DNA of 64,000 nucleotides, taken from positions 118,560,697 to 118,624,696 of the forward strand of contig NC_089220.1 in the NCBI RefSeq assembly GCF_963924675.1, written 5' to 3'. The notes below the pieces were generated by a model. It saw only the letters and a list, made by a program, of their open reading frames with translations. It ran no database searches and was not told the DNA's origin. The DNA is from Phocoena phocoena. Taxonomy: Eukaryota > Chordata > Mammalia > Artiodactyla > Phocoenidae. The stretch's first letter is position 1; every line of letters starts with the position of its first letter. Positions 12,396 to 25,295 of this stretch are shown in pieces. Made by a program: the position numbers and the translations under genes.

Positions 12396-12760
12396 ATCTC
12401 ACTAGTGTTTTAGATAAATTTAGATAATTTAGTAAGATTGCATATCTTTGCCTATATTTATTGGTCATTTGTATATCTTCACATCCTTTATCCATCTTAA
12501 TTGAGTTGTCTTCTTAAATTCTGTTCACACATTAAATTTTTTATTTATTATCTTTATATATTTTTATTCCTGTTTTATAGATTTGTTGCTAACATTTTCT
12601 CCTAGCATCTGGTGTCTCCTTTTCCTTTAAATTTTGCTTATACTGTCTTTTTTGGTATAGAAGTTACTCATTCTATGTAATCAAATACATTAATATTTTC
12701 CTTTAAGGATATTGGATGTCATGGTATGCTTGGGCAAACACTCTTCCCCAAATGTTTAAA
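12396..12760 (-). mobile_element. Old L1M fragment, antisense
   Basis: Reads as reversed ORF2 C-terminal text: 'ttggtcatttgtatatcttc', 'cctttatccatcttaattg', 'gttgctaacattttctccta'. Diverged. Confidence 0.5.
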
Positions 12761-13261
12761 AAGCAAAACTTTAAAATTTTCTCAGAAAAAAAACTTGTTG
12801 CAAGTTACACTTAAAATAGGTGCAGTTTACAATAAAATTTATTTTTGAAACGTGCTTTTGCAGATGTAGCAAAATGCTATCAGTTTGTGAATCTAGGTAG
12901 AGTATAGTTCATTGTTTAATATTCTTTTGCTTTTCTAACAGCTTAACGTTTTTCAAAACAAAAAATTGGGGGAAATGTGCTTTTGTTATATGCAGAAGGG
13001 CCTTTGGCTTTTGGCATTGTAAGATGAGTGAAATTTAATTTTTTGCCCTAGATTTAGAAAGGGAAAAATATTGTCTAAAAGGCAGCAATGTAAAGACACT
13101 GATTAGATTATTGAAGGGCTACACCATCTTCTTATGCTTTTATATCGATTCTCTCTCTTTTTTTTCTTGAAATGAATAACATAGAAGGAATGGTTATTGA
13201 TTTTCTTTCCTCCCATTTTAAGTGTACATAATTTATTCCATCTGTGTGCCGTCTTTAGGCA
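12761..13261. other. Unassigned intronic sequence
   Basis: AT-rich with no recognised repeat or coding signal. Confidence 0.5.
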
Positions 13262-13800
13262 AGAATATGTTATACTAGGCATCACAAGGAATGCAGAGAC
13301 AATATGGTGTGGAGCTTGCTCTCAAGAGCATTATCGTCTAGCATGAAGGTCAACAAACTAGGACATACAGGCCAAACAATCACCTGTTTGTAAATAAAGT
13401 TTTATTGGAATAGAGCCACACTCGTTTGTTACATATGGCTGTTTCCTCCCTATAATGGTGGAGTTTAGTAGTTGTGATGGAGACGGTATGACTGCAAAGC
13501 ATAAAATACTTACTATCTAGCCCTTTATAGAAAAAGTTTGCCATCCTCTGGTCTAGTAAAATAAGACATGAATGCCAAAGCAAAGAGTGCCATAAGCAAA
13601 GTAAAGATTGGGTGTCCTGAGAGGTCAGAGGAAGGAGCGATTCCTTCCTAACAGGAAGGTTGGAGAAGGCTTCATTGAGGAAGTATTGTTGGAAGCTGAA
13701 CCTAAGTAGGAATTAGGCAGGTGGGAACAGAGTGGTAAGTGGTTGGAGCAGGAAGCATGGAAGGAAAACTGCATATGCTCTTGAAAATCACCAGGTAGAG
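13262..13800 (-). repeat. L2 LINE, split by MER20
   Basis: Reversed L2 text before the MER20 ('gagcttgctctcaagagcat') continues after it ('gaaggcttcattgaggaagt', 'gtgggaacagagtggtaagt'). The two halves join cleanly if the MER20 and one duplication copy are removed. Confidence 0.65.
13344..13550. mobile_element. MER20 hAT-Charlie element
   Basis: A 207-bp element close to the usual length of about 219 bp. It carries the characteristic 'gtaaataaagttttattgga' and the terminal 'agaaaaagtttgccatcctc'. The 8-bp flanks 'gtctagca' (13336-13343) and 'gtctagta' (13551-13558) differ at one base and form the hAT target duplication. The host is an L2. Confidence 0.85.
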
Positions 13801-13864
13801 AGAAAAGAATGTCTAATTTAGCAACCTTTGACCCGCTTGTCAACAAATCATAAAATATCAAGAA

Positions 13865-14015
13865 CTGTAAAGAACTTGAAGGATTCTCTCATACAACCCT
13901 TTCAAGTTTCAGGTGAGGCCACAGACTTAAAAAGGTTAAATAACTCATGCAAGGTCACAAAGTTAGTGGGGGAGCTATACTAAAACCCATTGCTTTTGCT
14001 TCCACACCTTGTGTT
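13865..14015 (-). repeat. MIR SINE fragment
   Basis: Contains 'aggttaaataactcatgcaa', 'ggtcacaaagttagtggggg' and 'gcttttgcttccacacc', as in a reversed MIR. Confidence 0.7.
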
Positions 14016-14639
14016 GTGCACATTGAGGCATGTAAACCAACATTTACCAAATTGAACTGACCTGCCTTCCTGAAGTACCTTTCTAGGACAAGAAGTCTCA
14101 TCTAAGGTGTGGGAATGCAGATCAGACTGTCTAAAAGACTTTTTTCAAATCATATGTACTCTCCCTTCCTTTGAGGTTTACTGTGTGCAGTGCGAAATGT
14201 CAGGGGGGGATTTGTTTCCCAAGCGAAAGTTGTGAAAGAGGAAGACCAAAACCTTTTTTTAAATTGTGCATTTCACATACAGTTTGATAGATATTTCATA
14301 GGTATTTTTAGAAGAACAAAAAAATGACATAATTTTGAAAACTACTTATTGTTGCCTATAATTAACTTGGGAAAATGTGGCTTCTATGTTACATCAGATT
14401 ACCCATCCTGAGACTAGCACTTTTGTATTTTTCTCTGTTTCATTCCTGCATTTGTTTTTGACCAAGTTGCCAAAGATTAAGCTATCATTTGTAAAATGCC
14501 AGCATCATCAGCTTTATTGTATTGCTGTCATTAGGCATCCTTGTATTTTCAGTAGGAAAGAAATGACAGCTCATTGGCTTCTGCTCATACTTACCACCCC
14601 TGTGTGTCACATCCAGGCATCTTAAAGAGCTGTCTGCAT
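14016..14639. other. Unassigned intronic sequence
   Basis: No recognised repeat. An open frame at 14377-14625 has no recognisable domain and no flanking splice sites that I trust. Confidence 0.5.
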
Positions 14640-15695
14640 CCACTTTTTTCTCTTCCACACTACACATTCACTTTCTACCCACTGTAGTTTGGCTTTTTCT
14701 CCCGCCATTTCACTCAAAGTGCTTTCACCAAGATCACCAGTGACTTCCGCATTAAAAATCTCCCCTCCTTTGGTTCGTGTAAAATCTCCCTCTGGACTTT
14801 CCTCATAGAGGACCATTTTGCAAATGTTGATGTTTCCCAGGATTTCCTTTTGAGTTTTTCTCCTCCTCTTCCTCAAGCTGTACAGTCTTCTTGGACAGTT
14901 TTATGTTTATGACTTCAACTGTTGTCCACACATTGACGATCCCAAATCAGCATCTCCATACCCAGTACCTGAAACTTAGCATGCCCCAAACTGGGCCTGT
15001 CCTCCCCGCTTACCTCCCCCCTACCCTGATAAATAACACTACCGTCTATGTCAGAAACCTAGGAAATGTTTTAAAACCATACCTCCCTTTGCTCCTCTTC
15101 CTCCCCATTCACCAGATATGCAGTTAATCAGCTTATTCTACAATCCCCATCGTCTCTCATTTGTAGCAATATAATAGGCTTCTTCCCTGCCTTTAGTTTT
15201 AATCCCTTCCGTAACACAACATTATGACAAGAGTCCTATTTCTAAAATGAATCCTTGATTGGCTTACCCACCACCTTCAGGGTTAAGAGCCAAAATCCTT
15301 AATGAAGCATACCAGGCCTGTGTGATCTGACAGTCTCATTTCCTGCTGCTCTAGCTACACCCATCAACCCGTAGCTCCCTAGATGTCCGCACTCTCTCAG
15401 GCCTTCATTCATGTTGTGTCCTTTTGTGTACTGTACTGCCCCACACCACCGAGACCCCTGCAAGCTAAGTTCTTCTCTTCCTGTAAGACTCAGCCCGGGA
15501 GTTACCTCCTCCACACTGTTCCTTGTGCCAGTCCTCACAGTGACATGAGTTTACTTCTAGGGTTGTACTTATTACATGGAATTCTAATTACAGTTTACTT
15601 ACCTATGAACTTTTGAGAGCAGGACTGTGTCTTTATCTTTACCCATTGAGCTTATCACAGAGCTTAGGATGTAGTATTGGAAAAATGATAAATGA
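14640..15695 (+). repeat. Long L2 LINE 3' portion, sense orientation
   Basis: About 1 kb of continuous L2 is recognisable. Near 14710-14760 is the degenerate ORF C-terminal segment encoding 'KITSDFRIKNLP'. The long non-coding 3' part includes 'ctcatttcctgctgctctag', 'caggccttcattcatg' and 'gttacctcctccacactgtt'. The end is near 15680 ('gagagcaggactgtgtcttt' and an ATGAATGA-type terminus). It is one of the longest L2 copies in the window. Confidence 0.75.
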
Positions 15696-16299
15696 ATGAA
15701 ACAGTGTTGTAAGCTAATGTACTTTAGAGAATTATACATCGTTTCAAATATAGTTGAAATGAGAATGATATACATTTCCTTTTTCATATGAATTTGTCTA
15801 CTTCATGATCTACATATAACTATTTATTTAAAGGGATTCCTCCACAACTTAATCTCCTTCCTATAAAATAGATAGCATGGCTCAGTGATTATCCATAACA
15901 CCTCTCGCCTCACAACTTCTGTTTAAACCTATCTAAAGAGATTAAACCAAAATTCAGCTCCCATTTCTATATGTGAAAAATGTAAAAATACCTATGAGAG
16001 AATAGTCTGTACATGTATTTCCCTAAAGTTCTACCTTTAAAACTTTCATTCAAAGGTGTTTTGCAGCTTTTACGGAATATGAAACTTATGTTTTGGGTAG
16101 CTGTTACAGTGGAAAACAGTGTATAAATGATTCATTAGCTTTGGATGAAGCCTGAAATTTCATTTACCTAATCATGGTCACTTGTCAAAGTACTCTGAAA
16201 AGTGGTAATAAAAATTCCCTCACACTTGTTTAGTGCTTTCTAATTTTCAAGCACTTTCACACGTCATCTTGATTAATCCTCACTACAGTATAGTAAAGT
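15696..16299. other. Unassigned intronic sequence
   Basis: Apart from a faint reversed MIR-like stretch at about 16210-16290, nothing is recognised. Confidence 0.45.
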
Positions 16300-16530
16300 A
16301 GTTTTAAGGCCCAGGCTTAGCAATGAGACTGCCTGGATTGAAATCCTGACTCTGCCATAATATAACCTTTCTAAACCCTAGCTTTCTTGTCTGAAAATGG
16401 AGTAGCAATGCTGCTGTTTGGCAATATTGTGTGGGTTAAGTGTAATGAACCAGGTGAAGCTGTTAGCATTGGTATCTCACATTGTTAAGTGCTCACTAAG
16501 TATAAGCTATTACTGTCCCTACTCCCTCTT
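16300..16530 (+). repeat. MIR SINE, nearly full length
   Basis: Forward MIR order is visible: 'gactgcctggattgaaatcc', 'tgactctgccataatataac', 'tagctttcttgtctgaaaat', ending 'aagtgctcactaagtataag'. Confidence 0.75.
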
Positions 16531-16619
16531 TCACTACTTCTGTTACCACTGTAAGAAAAATCCCTGCACAGTGGCAGTGGCTGTTACTTTCTGGAAGAAT
16601 CAGAGGCCTTAAGAAGGGG

Positions 16620-18410
16620 TTAAGCACTCATGCATTGCCCTTCTACCATGGTGGTTTCAGAGAAGGCTGGGTGGGAAACTGAGATTTTAATCTTCACCTA
16701 GCAGTAGTGAGCCCCCCTCCTCCCACCAGGGTAAGCACAGACCATGCTGAGAGCTTGAATTTTCACCCCACCCAGAGGTAGTGAGACTCCACTCTCTCTC
16801 TCGCTAGAGTGGCATCAGAAAGGGCCAAGTAGGATGCCAGGACTTACCACCTTCCTCTAGTAACAAATCTTATCACCCTTACCACCTGCCTGAGGTAACA
16901 AGCCCCACCACCTTCCTGTGGAGGCCATGTGGGGAGCAGTAACATCTACTTCTCCCTCTCCAAACCAGCAAGCCAGTGTGGTATGAGTGGAAAACTAAGT
17001 GAGGAGCCTGAACTCCTACCCTCACCCAACAGCGATGGGGCACCCTCCCCCGCCAAGGGTGTCAGTAAAGGCCAAGCAGGAAACCTGCACTTCTGTCCCC
17101 ACCTGACAGTAACAAGGTGGCATACCCTACCCCATACCAGCACGGTGTCAGAGAAGGCCTTTTACAATGCAAGATTTAAATAAGAACCAGAGTCTTGAAA
17201 TACCCAAGACATCAAAGATATAATTTAAAACATCAGTCATCATACCAAGAGCCAGAAAAACCTATACCTGATGGAGAAGAGAGAGCCAACATACGTTGTG
17301 ATTATCTCACAGGATTTTAAAGCAGCCATCATAAAAACGCTTCAACATGCAATTACAAAGATGCTTAAACAAATGAAAAATAAAAAGCCTCAGCAAAGAA
17401 ATAGAAGATATACAGATGAACCAAATGAAAATGTTAGAACTTAAAGCTATAATAACCAAAACCTTAAAGTGTAGGGAATGTGTTCAACAACAGAACAGGG
17501 AGGAAAGAGGAAAGAATCAATGAATTTTCAGATGGAACAATCGAAATTACCCAATCTGAACAACAGAGAAGACAGACTGAAAAAAAAATTAACAGAGCTT
17601 CAGGGGCCTGATGGGGCTATAACAAAAGATCAGATATTCATGTTATCAAACTCACAGAAGGAGAGGATAGGGAAGACAGGACTAAAAAAGTATTTGAAGA
17701 AATAATGGCTGAAATTGTCCTAAATTTGGCAAAAGACATAAATGTATAGGTTCGAAAAGCTGAAAAGGCCACAAACAGGATAAACAAAAAATAAAATGGT
17801 GGACTTAGGTCCTAACTTATCATTAAATATAAATAGTCTACTTTATTTGTAATAGCCAAAAATGGAAACAACCAAAGTGTCCTTTAATAGGGAATGGTTA
17901 AACTTTAGTACATCCATACCATAGAATACTATTAAGCAATTAAAAGTCATGAACTACTGATACACTCAACAGCTTGGTAGATCTCAAGGGTACTATGCTG
18001 AGTGAAAAAAGCTAGTTTCAAAAGGTCATATACTAAATGATTCCATTTATATAACATTCTGAAAATGATAAAATTTTATATAAAGATGGAAAGTGAATTA
18101 GCGGTTGCCAGCAGTGAAGAATAGATGAGGAGGATGTATGTGTGACCATAAAGGGATGTTTTTGTGGTAATGAAGTAGTTCTGTATCTCGACTGTGGTGG
18201 CAGTTACACTAGTTTTCATAGGTGATAAAATGGCATAGAACTAACTATAACACACATTGTACCAATGTCCATTTCCTGGGTTTGATATCATACTACAGTT
18301 ATTGATATAAAAATGTAATCATTGGAGGAAACTGGGAAGTGTACATAGAACCACTCTACACTTTTATTTGCAGTTTCCAATTAACCTGTAATTATTTTAA
18401 ATTAAAGAGT
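16620..18410 (+). mobile_element. Old L1 with degenerate repeated leader, ORF2 mostly deleted
   Basis: The first 540 bases are GC-richer and built from degenerate units of roughly 80-100 bp, with recurring 'cagtagtgag', 'cagtaacaag' and 'tcagagaaggc' words. This looks like an old L1 5' leader. ORF1-like sequence follows (17330-17760, including 'gaagacagactgaaaa'). A jump then leads directly to the ORF2 C-terminus and 3' UTR (17840-18410, 'cataccatagaatactatta', 'gcggttgccagcagtg'). Nearly all of ORF2 is absent. Confidence 0.6.
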
Positions 18411-18754
18411 TAAAAAAACTCATGCCAGCTCACCCAGCCTGAACATATTTCTTCATGCTTCATAATCCAACAGTCTTTCAACATCCTGCCTTGCTGTTCT
18501 GTGCTGCCTTCAAATCATCTTAGGGCCTAATTAAATATTTAGGCATGCGTAGCCCAACATCCCATTTATGATGCTTATTTATTTTCCTCGTTGTACCTCA
18601 CTCCTTTCACTCCTGACACTTTTGTCACAGCAAGTGAAATATTCTTTTCTGTTCTGTGTGAATTTTATTTAGGCTGTGTCGGTCTCTTGCCATTTACTAG
18701 GCTGTATTCCAGAAAGTCCTTTAAATGTCCACTAGAAATTAAATGACTTCAAGT
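18411..18754. other. Unassigned intronic sequence
   Basis: No recognised repeat or coding potential. Confidence 0.45.
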
Positions 18755-19525
18755 GTGACTCCAGAAATCACACTTCTGGATATGTATCCAAATAAAATAA
18801 ATATCTCAAAGAGATACCTGCACTCTTATGTTTATTGCAGCCTTATTCATAATAGCTAAGATATGGAATCAACCTAAGTGTCCATTGGCAGATGAATAGA
18901 TAAAGAAAATGTGGTAGATAGATAGGTATAATGAAATATTATTCAGCCTTAAAAAAGAAGGAAATCCTGGGACTTCCCTGGTGATCTAGTGTTTATGCCT
19001 CCATGCTCCCAATGCAGGGGGCCCGGGTTCGATCTCCGGTTGGGGAACTAAGATCCTGCATGCTGCTCAGCGTGACCAAAAAAAAAAAAGAAGGAAATCC
19101 TATCATTTGTGACAACATGGATGAACTCAGAGGATGTGATGATGCTAAGTGAAATAAACCAAGCATACAAAGACAAATACTACATAATCCATTTATATGT
19201 GGAATCTTAAAAAGTCAAACTCATAGAAGCAGAGAGTAGAATGGTGGTTATCAGGGACTGGGGCCTGGGGGAGATTGGGATATGTTGGTCAAAGGGTACA
19301 AAGTTATAGTTATGTAGGATAAATAAGTCTAGAGAGTTAATGTACAATATATAACTATAGTTAATAATACTGTATTGAATACTGGAAATATGCTAAGAGA
19401 TTTCAGGTGTTCTCATCACAAAAAAAAAATGGTAGCTATGTGAGTAGATGATATGTTAACCAACTTGACTGTGGTAATTTCACTCTGTATATCAATTCAT
19501 CATGCTGTATATCTTTAAAATATAT
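18755..19525 (+). mobile_element. 5'-truncated L1MA-type 3' end
   Basis: The ORF2 C-terminus begins near 18755 ('cacttctggatatgtatcca', 'gaaatattattcagcctt'). A recognisable 3' UTR runs through 'gttaatgtacaatatataac' to about 19525. A short SINE interrupts it at 18969-19083. Confidence 0.75.
18969..19083 (+). mobile_element. Short CHR-1-like SINE
   Basis: About 115 bp: 'gggacttccctggtgatcta', a B-box-like 'gggttcgatctccgg', and an A-run. The 18-bp flanks ending 'gaaggaaatcct' at 18951-18968 and 19084-19101 are identical and are the target duplication inside the L1. Confidence 0.9.
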
Positions 19526-19974
19526 ATTTCTGGGATTAACACATTTACAATATAGTAAGCCAACTGATGTAAGAATCAGTAATTACAGTACAACATCAGA
19601 GTCAGACGAGAGATACATACATAGCACCTTGTTGGAATAGGGAAAGGAGAAAATAATATAAATGTTCTTCCTTTAAAATTGTTCCAGACCAATTGCCTTT
19701 GACCCTAAAATTCTCAACAAATCCCTTGGAAGGAGGCCATCTTGGATATAGTTCTACTCTACTTGCTATTATTTTCCAACATATTGTGACCAAGAGGGAA
19801 GTTATTCAGACTAGAATTATATATCTTAACTCTGTGATTACATTTTCATTTCTACATTATCTTAAATTCTATTTCTGTGTAATGAAGTATGTGGATGCAG
19901 ATAAAAATAATGGAGATAAAATAAGAAAATGCTTGATTCTTAAAACTGGATCAAGAGGACTTTAAATCAAAAAG
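19526..19974. other. Unassigned intronic sequence
   Basis: No recognised repeat. A 90-codon open frame at 19693-19965 has no recognisable domain. Confidence 0.45.
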
Positions 19975-22900
19975 GTTACAAGAAAAAAAGACAGATATTA
20001 TATATTTTTGGAAAGTTTCAATATGGCAAGATATAACAGTTATAACCATTTATATACCTAATATCAAAATATGTGAAGCAAAAACTGACAAAATTGAAGT
20101 GAGAAATAGATAGTTCTACAATAATAGTTGGAGACTTCAGTACCCCAGTCACAATAATGGATAGAACAACCAAACACAAGATAAGTAAGGAAATAGAGGA
20201 CTTAACACATTAAACCAAGTAGCTGTAACAGATATATACAGAACACTCTACCTAACAACAACAGAATACACATTCTTCTCAAGTGCACATGGGGCGTTGT
20301 CCAGGATAGACCATACGTTAGGCCACAAAAAAGTCTCAATAGGTTAAAAAAGACAGATATTATATCTCCTCTGAACACAGTGGGATGAAGTTAGAAATCA
20401 GTAACAAAAGGAAAACTGGAAAATCCACAAATTTGTGGAAATTAAACAGTACACTTTTAAACAACCAGTGGATCAAAGAAGAAATCACAAGGGAAATTAG
20501 AAAATACTTAGAGATGAATGAAATTGAAAAAAAAAAGGAAAACTTAAGGGAACCAGCAAAAGTGGTGCTGAGGGGAAATTTTACAGCTATAAATGCTTAT
20601 ATTAAAAAATAAGAAAGATCTCAAGTCAACAACCTACTTTACAACTTAAGGAACTGGAAAAACAAGAACAAACTAAACCCAAAGAAGATAATATAGACTA
20701 GAGCAGGAAAAAACTAAATAAAGAATGGAAAAGCAATACAGAAAATAATGAAGCCAAAAGTAGTTTTTTTCAAAAAAGATCAACAAAATTAACAAACATT
20801 TGGTTAGATGGACAAAGAAAAAAAAGGGGAAGACTGAAATTACTAAAATCAGAAATGAAAGTGAGGACATTATACTACCAATTCTATGGCAATAAAAAGG
20901 ATTATAAGAGATTAGAGTGAACAGTTGTTCACCAACAAATTGGATAAGCTAGACAAAGTGGACAAATTCCTAGAGGCACAGAACCTACCAAGACTAAATC
21001 ATGGAGAAGAAAATATGAATAACCTATAACCAAGGAGATATAATCTGCAATTTAAAATCTTCCAATAGAGAAAAGCCCTGTACCTGATAGGTTCATGGGC
21101 AAATTCTACCAAACATTTAGAGAACTAATATCTATATTTCTCAAACTTTTCAAAAAAATAAAATGAAGAGAAGGGAACACTTCCTAACTCATTCTATGAG
21201 GCCAGCATTACCTTGATATGAAAGCCAGACAAGACACTACAAAAAAATAAAAATACAGACCAATATCCCTTATGAACATTGATGTAAAAGTCCTCAAGAA
21301 AATACTACCAAACCAAATTCAGCAGCATATTAAAGGGATTATATACCATGACCAAGTGGGATTTATTCCTGGAATGCAAGGATGTTTCAACATACAAAAA
21401 TAAATTAGTCTAATACACCACATTAACAGAATGAAGGAAAGAAACACACATGATAATCTCAATTGATACAGAAAAGCATTTGACAAAATACAAAATACCG
21501 TTTCATGATTAAAAAAAAACACTCTATAGACTAGAAACAAGGAAAGTATCTTCACAAATACCATATGCTAACGCATATATATGGAATCTAAGAAAAAAAA
21601 TGAATCTTCACATAATAAAATTCATATATGAAAACCTACAGCAAACATCATACTCAGTGGTGAAGGGCTGAAAGCTTTTCCTTTAAGATCAGGAGCAGGC
21701 AAGAATGTCCACTTTCACTACTTCGATTCAACATAGTACTGGAAGTTTTAGCCAGAGCAGTTAGGCAAGAAGTAGAAATAAAAGTCATCCAAATTGGGAA
21801 GGAAGAAATAATCTCAGTTTTTATCTGTTATGATCTTATATGTAGAAAACCCTAAAGATTCCACACAAAAGAAAAAACTGTTAGAACTAGTAAATGAATC
21901 CAGCAAAGTAGTAGGATACAAAGTCAACAAACAAGAATTAGTTGCATTTCTATACACAGTGAACAATCTATAAAGAAAATTACCAAAACAATTCAATTTA
22001 CCATAGCATCAAGTAAAATAAAATATTTAGGAATTAGCTTAACTGAGGAAGTGAAAGACTTGTACAAGGGAAACTACTACTATTGCTGAAAGATTCTAGA
22101 GAAGACATATGTAAGTCGTAACACATTCTGTGTTCACGGATTACAAGACTTAATATTGTTAAGGTGTCAATATTAGCCAAAGCAATCTGTGCGTACCATA
22201 CAATTTGTATCAAAATCCCAATGATGTATTTGTGGGGAAAAAAACCCGTTCCAGAATTCATATGGCAAATCAAGAGACCCTCAAATAACCAAAACAACGT
22301 TGAAAAAGAAGAACAAAACTGGAGGACTGACACTTCCTGATTTCAAACTTAGCTACAAACCTACAGTAATCAAATGGTGTAGTACCAGCATAAAAACAGA
22401 CATATATACTAATGGAATAAAATAGAAAGCCCCAAAATAAACCCTCATATGTATGGTCAAGTGACTTTTGTTGATGTTGCCAAGACCATTCAATGGTGAA
22501 GGGACAGTCTTTTCAACAAATGGTACTGGGGAAACTAAATACCACATGCAAAAGAGTGGGACCCTTACCTAACCCCATATACAAAAATTAAGACAAAATG
22601 GATCAAGGACCTAAATATAAGAGCTAAAACAATAAAATTCTTGGAAGAAAGTATAGGGCAAAAGCTTCATGACATTGGATTTGGCAGTGATTTCTTGTGT
22701 ATGACACTAAAAGTACAGGTAACAAAAGAAAATAGACAAATTGGACTGAGTGAAAATTTTTTTTAATTTGTGCATCAAAAGACACTGTGAACATAGTAAA
22801 GAAGCAACCTTCAGATTAGGATAAAATATTTGCAAATCCTATATCTGATAAGGGATTAATGTCCAGAATATATAGGGAACTCCTAAAACTCAACAACAAC

Positions 22901-23965
22901 AACAACAACAAAATAAAACCCAATTAAAATATGGTCAAAAGACCTGAATAGACATTTCTCCAAAGAAAATATTTGAACGGCCAATAAGCACATGAAAAGA
23001 TACTCAACATCACTTATCATTAGGGAAATACAAATCAAAACTACAATGAGATGCTACCTTACACTCATTAGGATGGCCATTGTCAAAAAGATCAGAAAAC
23101 AAATGATTTGGTGAGGATATGGAGAAATTGGAACCATTGTGTACTGTTGGTGGGAATGTAAAATGGTACAACCATTGTAGAAAGTATTTTCTTTTAAGGA
23201 ACTTATTCTTGAAAGAACTAAAAATAAAATTACCATATGATCCAGTAATTTCACTTCTGAGTATATACCCTAAAGATTTGAAATCAGAGTCTTAAAAAGG
23301 TATTTATACACCCATGTTCAAAACAGCATTATTCACAATAGATAAAATGTGGAAGCAACCTAAATGTTCATCAGTGAATAAGTGGATAAGTGAAGTGTAG
23401 TATATCCATACAATGGAATATTATTCAGTCTTTTAGAAGGAAATTTTGTCACATGCTACAATGTGGATGAGCCTTGAGGATATTATGCTAAGTGAAAGAA
23501 ACCAGTCACGTAAAGACAAAATACTGTGTGATTCCACTTCTATGAGGTGCTTAGAGTAGTCAAAATTATAAAGACAGAAAGTTGAATGTTGGTTGCCAGG
23601 AGCTCTGGGAAGGAGAGAATGGGGAGTTGTTTAATGGGTGTAGAGTTTCGGTTTTATAAGATGAAAAGAGTTATGGGGATGGATGGTGGTGATGGTTGCA
23701 CAACAATGTGAATGTATTTATTACCACTGAATTGTGCACTTAATAATGGTGAGGATGATAGGACTTTGCTGGTGGTCCAGTGGTTAAGACTCCGTGCTCC
23801 CAATGCAGGGGGCCCGGGTTCAATTGCTGGTCAGGGAACTAGATCCCACATGCCACAATGAAGATCCCACATGCCACAACTAAGACCCGGTGCAGCCAAA
23901 TAAATAATTTTTTTTAAATGGTGAAGTTGGTGACTTTTATGTTATGTGTATTTTACCACAATAAA
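19975..23965 (+). mobile_element. L1 with most of ORF2 and a 3' end, decayed
   Basis: This is the longest sense-strand L1. Endonuclease text starts at about 20090 and includes 'cttcagtaccccagtcacaa' and 'ataaccatacgttaggcc' type motifs. ORF2 continues through the reverse transcriptase region, with 'gggatttattcctggaatgc' near 21358 and 'caggcaagaatgtccacttt' near 21696. The C-terminal part (22350-23560) leads to a 3' UTR with an A-rich end at about 23965. Frames are broken by many stops and shifts. A CHR-1-like SINE sits in the 3' UTR. Confidence 0.8.
23761..23916 (+). mobile_element. CHR-1-like SINE in L1 3' UTR
   Basis: Begins 'ggactttgctggtggtccag', has the B-box 'gggttcaattgctgg', and ends 'agccaaataaataattttt'. 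The flanks 'aatggtgaggatg' (from 23745) and 'aatggtgaagttg' (23917-23929) form an imperfect target duplication. Confidence 0.88.
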
Positions 23966-24029
23966 AAAAAAAGACATAAAAATGGGTAAGAGGGAAGATG
24001 CTTCTTGAAAAGTATCTCATATACCTTAG

Positions 24030-24205
24030 AAGGCATATAGCCCGGGCTCTGGAATCAAACTACCTGGATACAAATTCTCACTCCATAATTAGCTAATTTT
24101 TAATTTTGAACAAATTTCTTCACTTCTCTAAAACTCAATTTTCTTACCTATAATATGGGGATAAACAATAGTACCATTTTCAAAGAATTGTTTAGTCTTT
24201 TAAAA
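24030..24205 (+). repeat. MIR SINE
   Basis: Forward MIR order: 'ggctctggaatcaaactacc', 'cttctctaaaactcaatttt', 'ataatatggggataaacaat'. A cetacean SINE follows immediately. Confidence 0.7.
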
Positions 24206-24218
24206 AATATCTATTAAG

Positions 24219-24425
24219 GGCTTCCCTGGTGGCGCAGTGGTTGAGAGTCCGCCTGCCGATGGAGGAGACACGGGTTCATGCCCCGGTCCGGGAAGATCCC
24301 ACATGCCGCGGAGCGGCTGGGCCCGTGAGCCATGGCCGCTGAGCCTGTGCGTCTGGAGCCTGTGCTCCGCAACGGGAGAGGCCACAACAGTGAGAGGCCC
24401 GCGTACCACAAAAAAAAAAAAAAAA
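24219..24425 (+). mobile_element. CHR-2-like cetacean SINE
   Basis: Full body from 'ggcttccctggtggcgcagt' to 'gtgagaggcccgcgtaccac' plus an A-run. The 8-bp flanks 'ctattaag' at 24211-24218 and 24426-24433 mark the target duplication. Confidence 0.92.
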
Positions 24426-24433
24426 CTATTAAG

Positions 24434-25290
24434 CACCTATAGTATATAAGGAACTGAACATTAGGTATTATGAATAGAACAGTGAATGAAATACATTTGT
24501 CCTAATCTTTATAGAGCTTCTATTTTACCAGGTATGAGGAATAGTCATTATGCAATTAATTATGTGACTACTATTGTGTTACATGCTAAATGAATATTTA
24601 CAAGGTACTAGGAAAGCGTAAATGGGGACTGACCAAGCTAGGAGGGTCAAGAAAGGCCTCCATGAAGAAGTGATATTTAAACTAAATCCTGAAGGATTAG
24701 GTTTACTTATTAGCTAGGCAAAAAGGCAGGTGAGGGAATGATCTAGGCAGAGAGAATAGCTCCTAAGAGAGCTCTGAGGTGGAAAAGAGGTTGTGTAATT
24801 CAGGGAACCAAAGGAAGGCCCCTGAGGCTGGACCCTAGTGAGCAAGAAGTGAAGGGAGTCAATTTGGGCAAGTGAGGTAGATTTAGGGGCTGGAGCATGC
24901 TGGACTTTGTAGGTTCAGTTAAGTTTGTGACTTTAATCATACATACACATTCCTGAAGGGTATCAGATATGATCAGATATACATATGGATATCTAAAATG
25001 GATTGTTTTGGGGGGGGGCAAATATGGATTCAGAGAGACCAATTAGATTATCAGAGTAGTCTGGAAGAGAGATTATTGGTGACTTAGACTATTAGGATGG
25101 CCATCGAAATAGGGGAGTCAAGAAATATTCACCTTGGTAATGGATATGTAGGGTAAGGAGGATGAGACCAAGGTTTCTGGATTTTGTACTTAGATGGATG
25201 GTAGTGCCATTATTTGCGATAGGAAAAATGAGAAGAGTACCAGGTTTATTAGAGAAGAGCCCCTTGTACTTAAGGATGATTTTTTTTTTT
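24434..25290 (-). repeat. L2 LINE 3' portion, antisense
   Basis: Reversed L2 phrases occur in order: 'cagtgaatgaaatacatttg', 'caagaaaggcctccatgaag', 'ggcaggtgagggaatgatc', 'gccctgaggctggaccc' type text near 24817, and 'gaccaaggtttctggatttt' near 25167. Confidence 0.7.
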
Positions 25291-25295
25291 TTTTT
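25280..25295. repeat. Poly-T run
   Basis: Sixteen consecutive T, not attached to a recognisable SINE. Confidence 0.8.
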
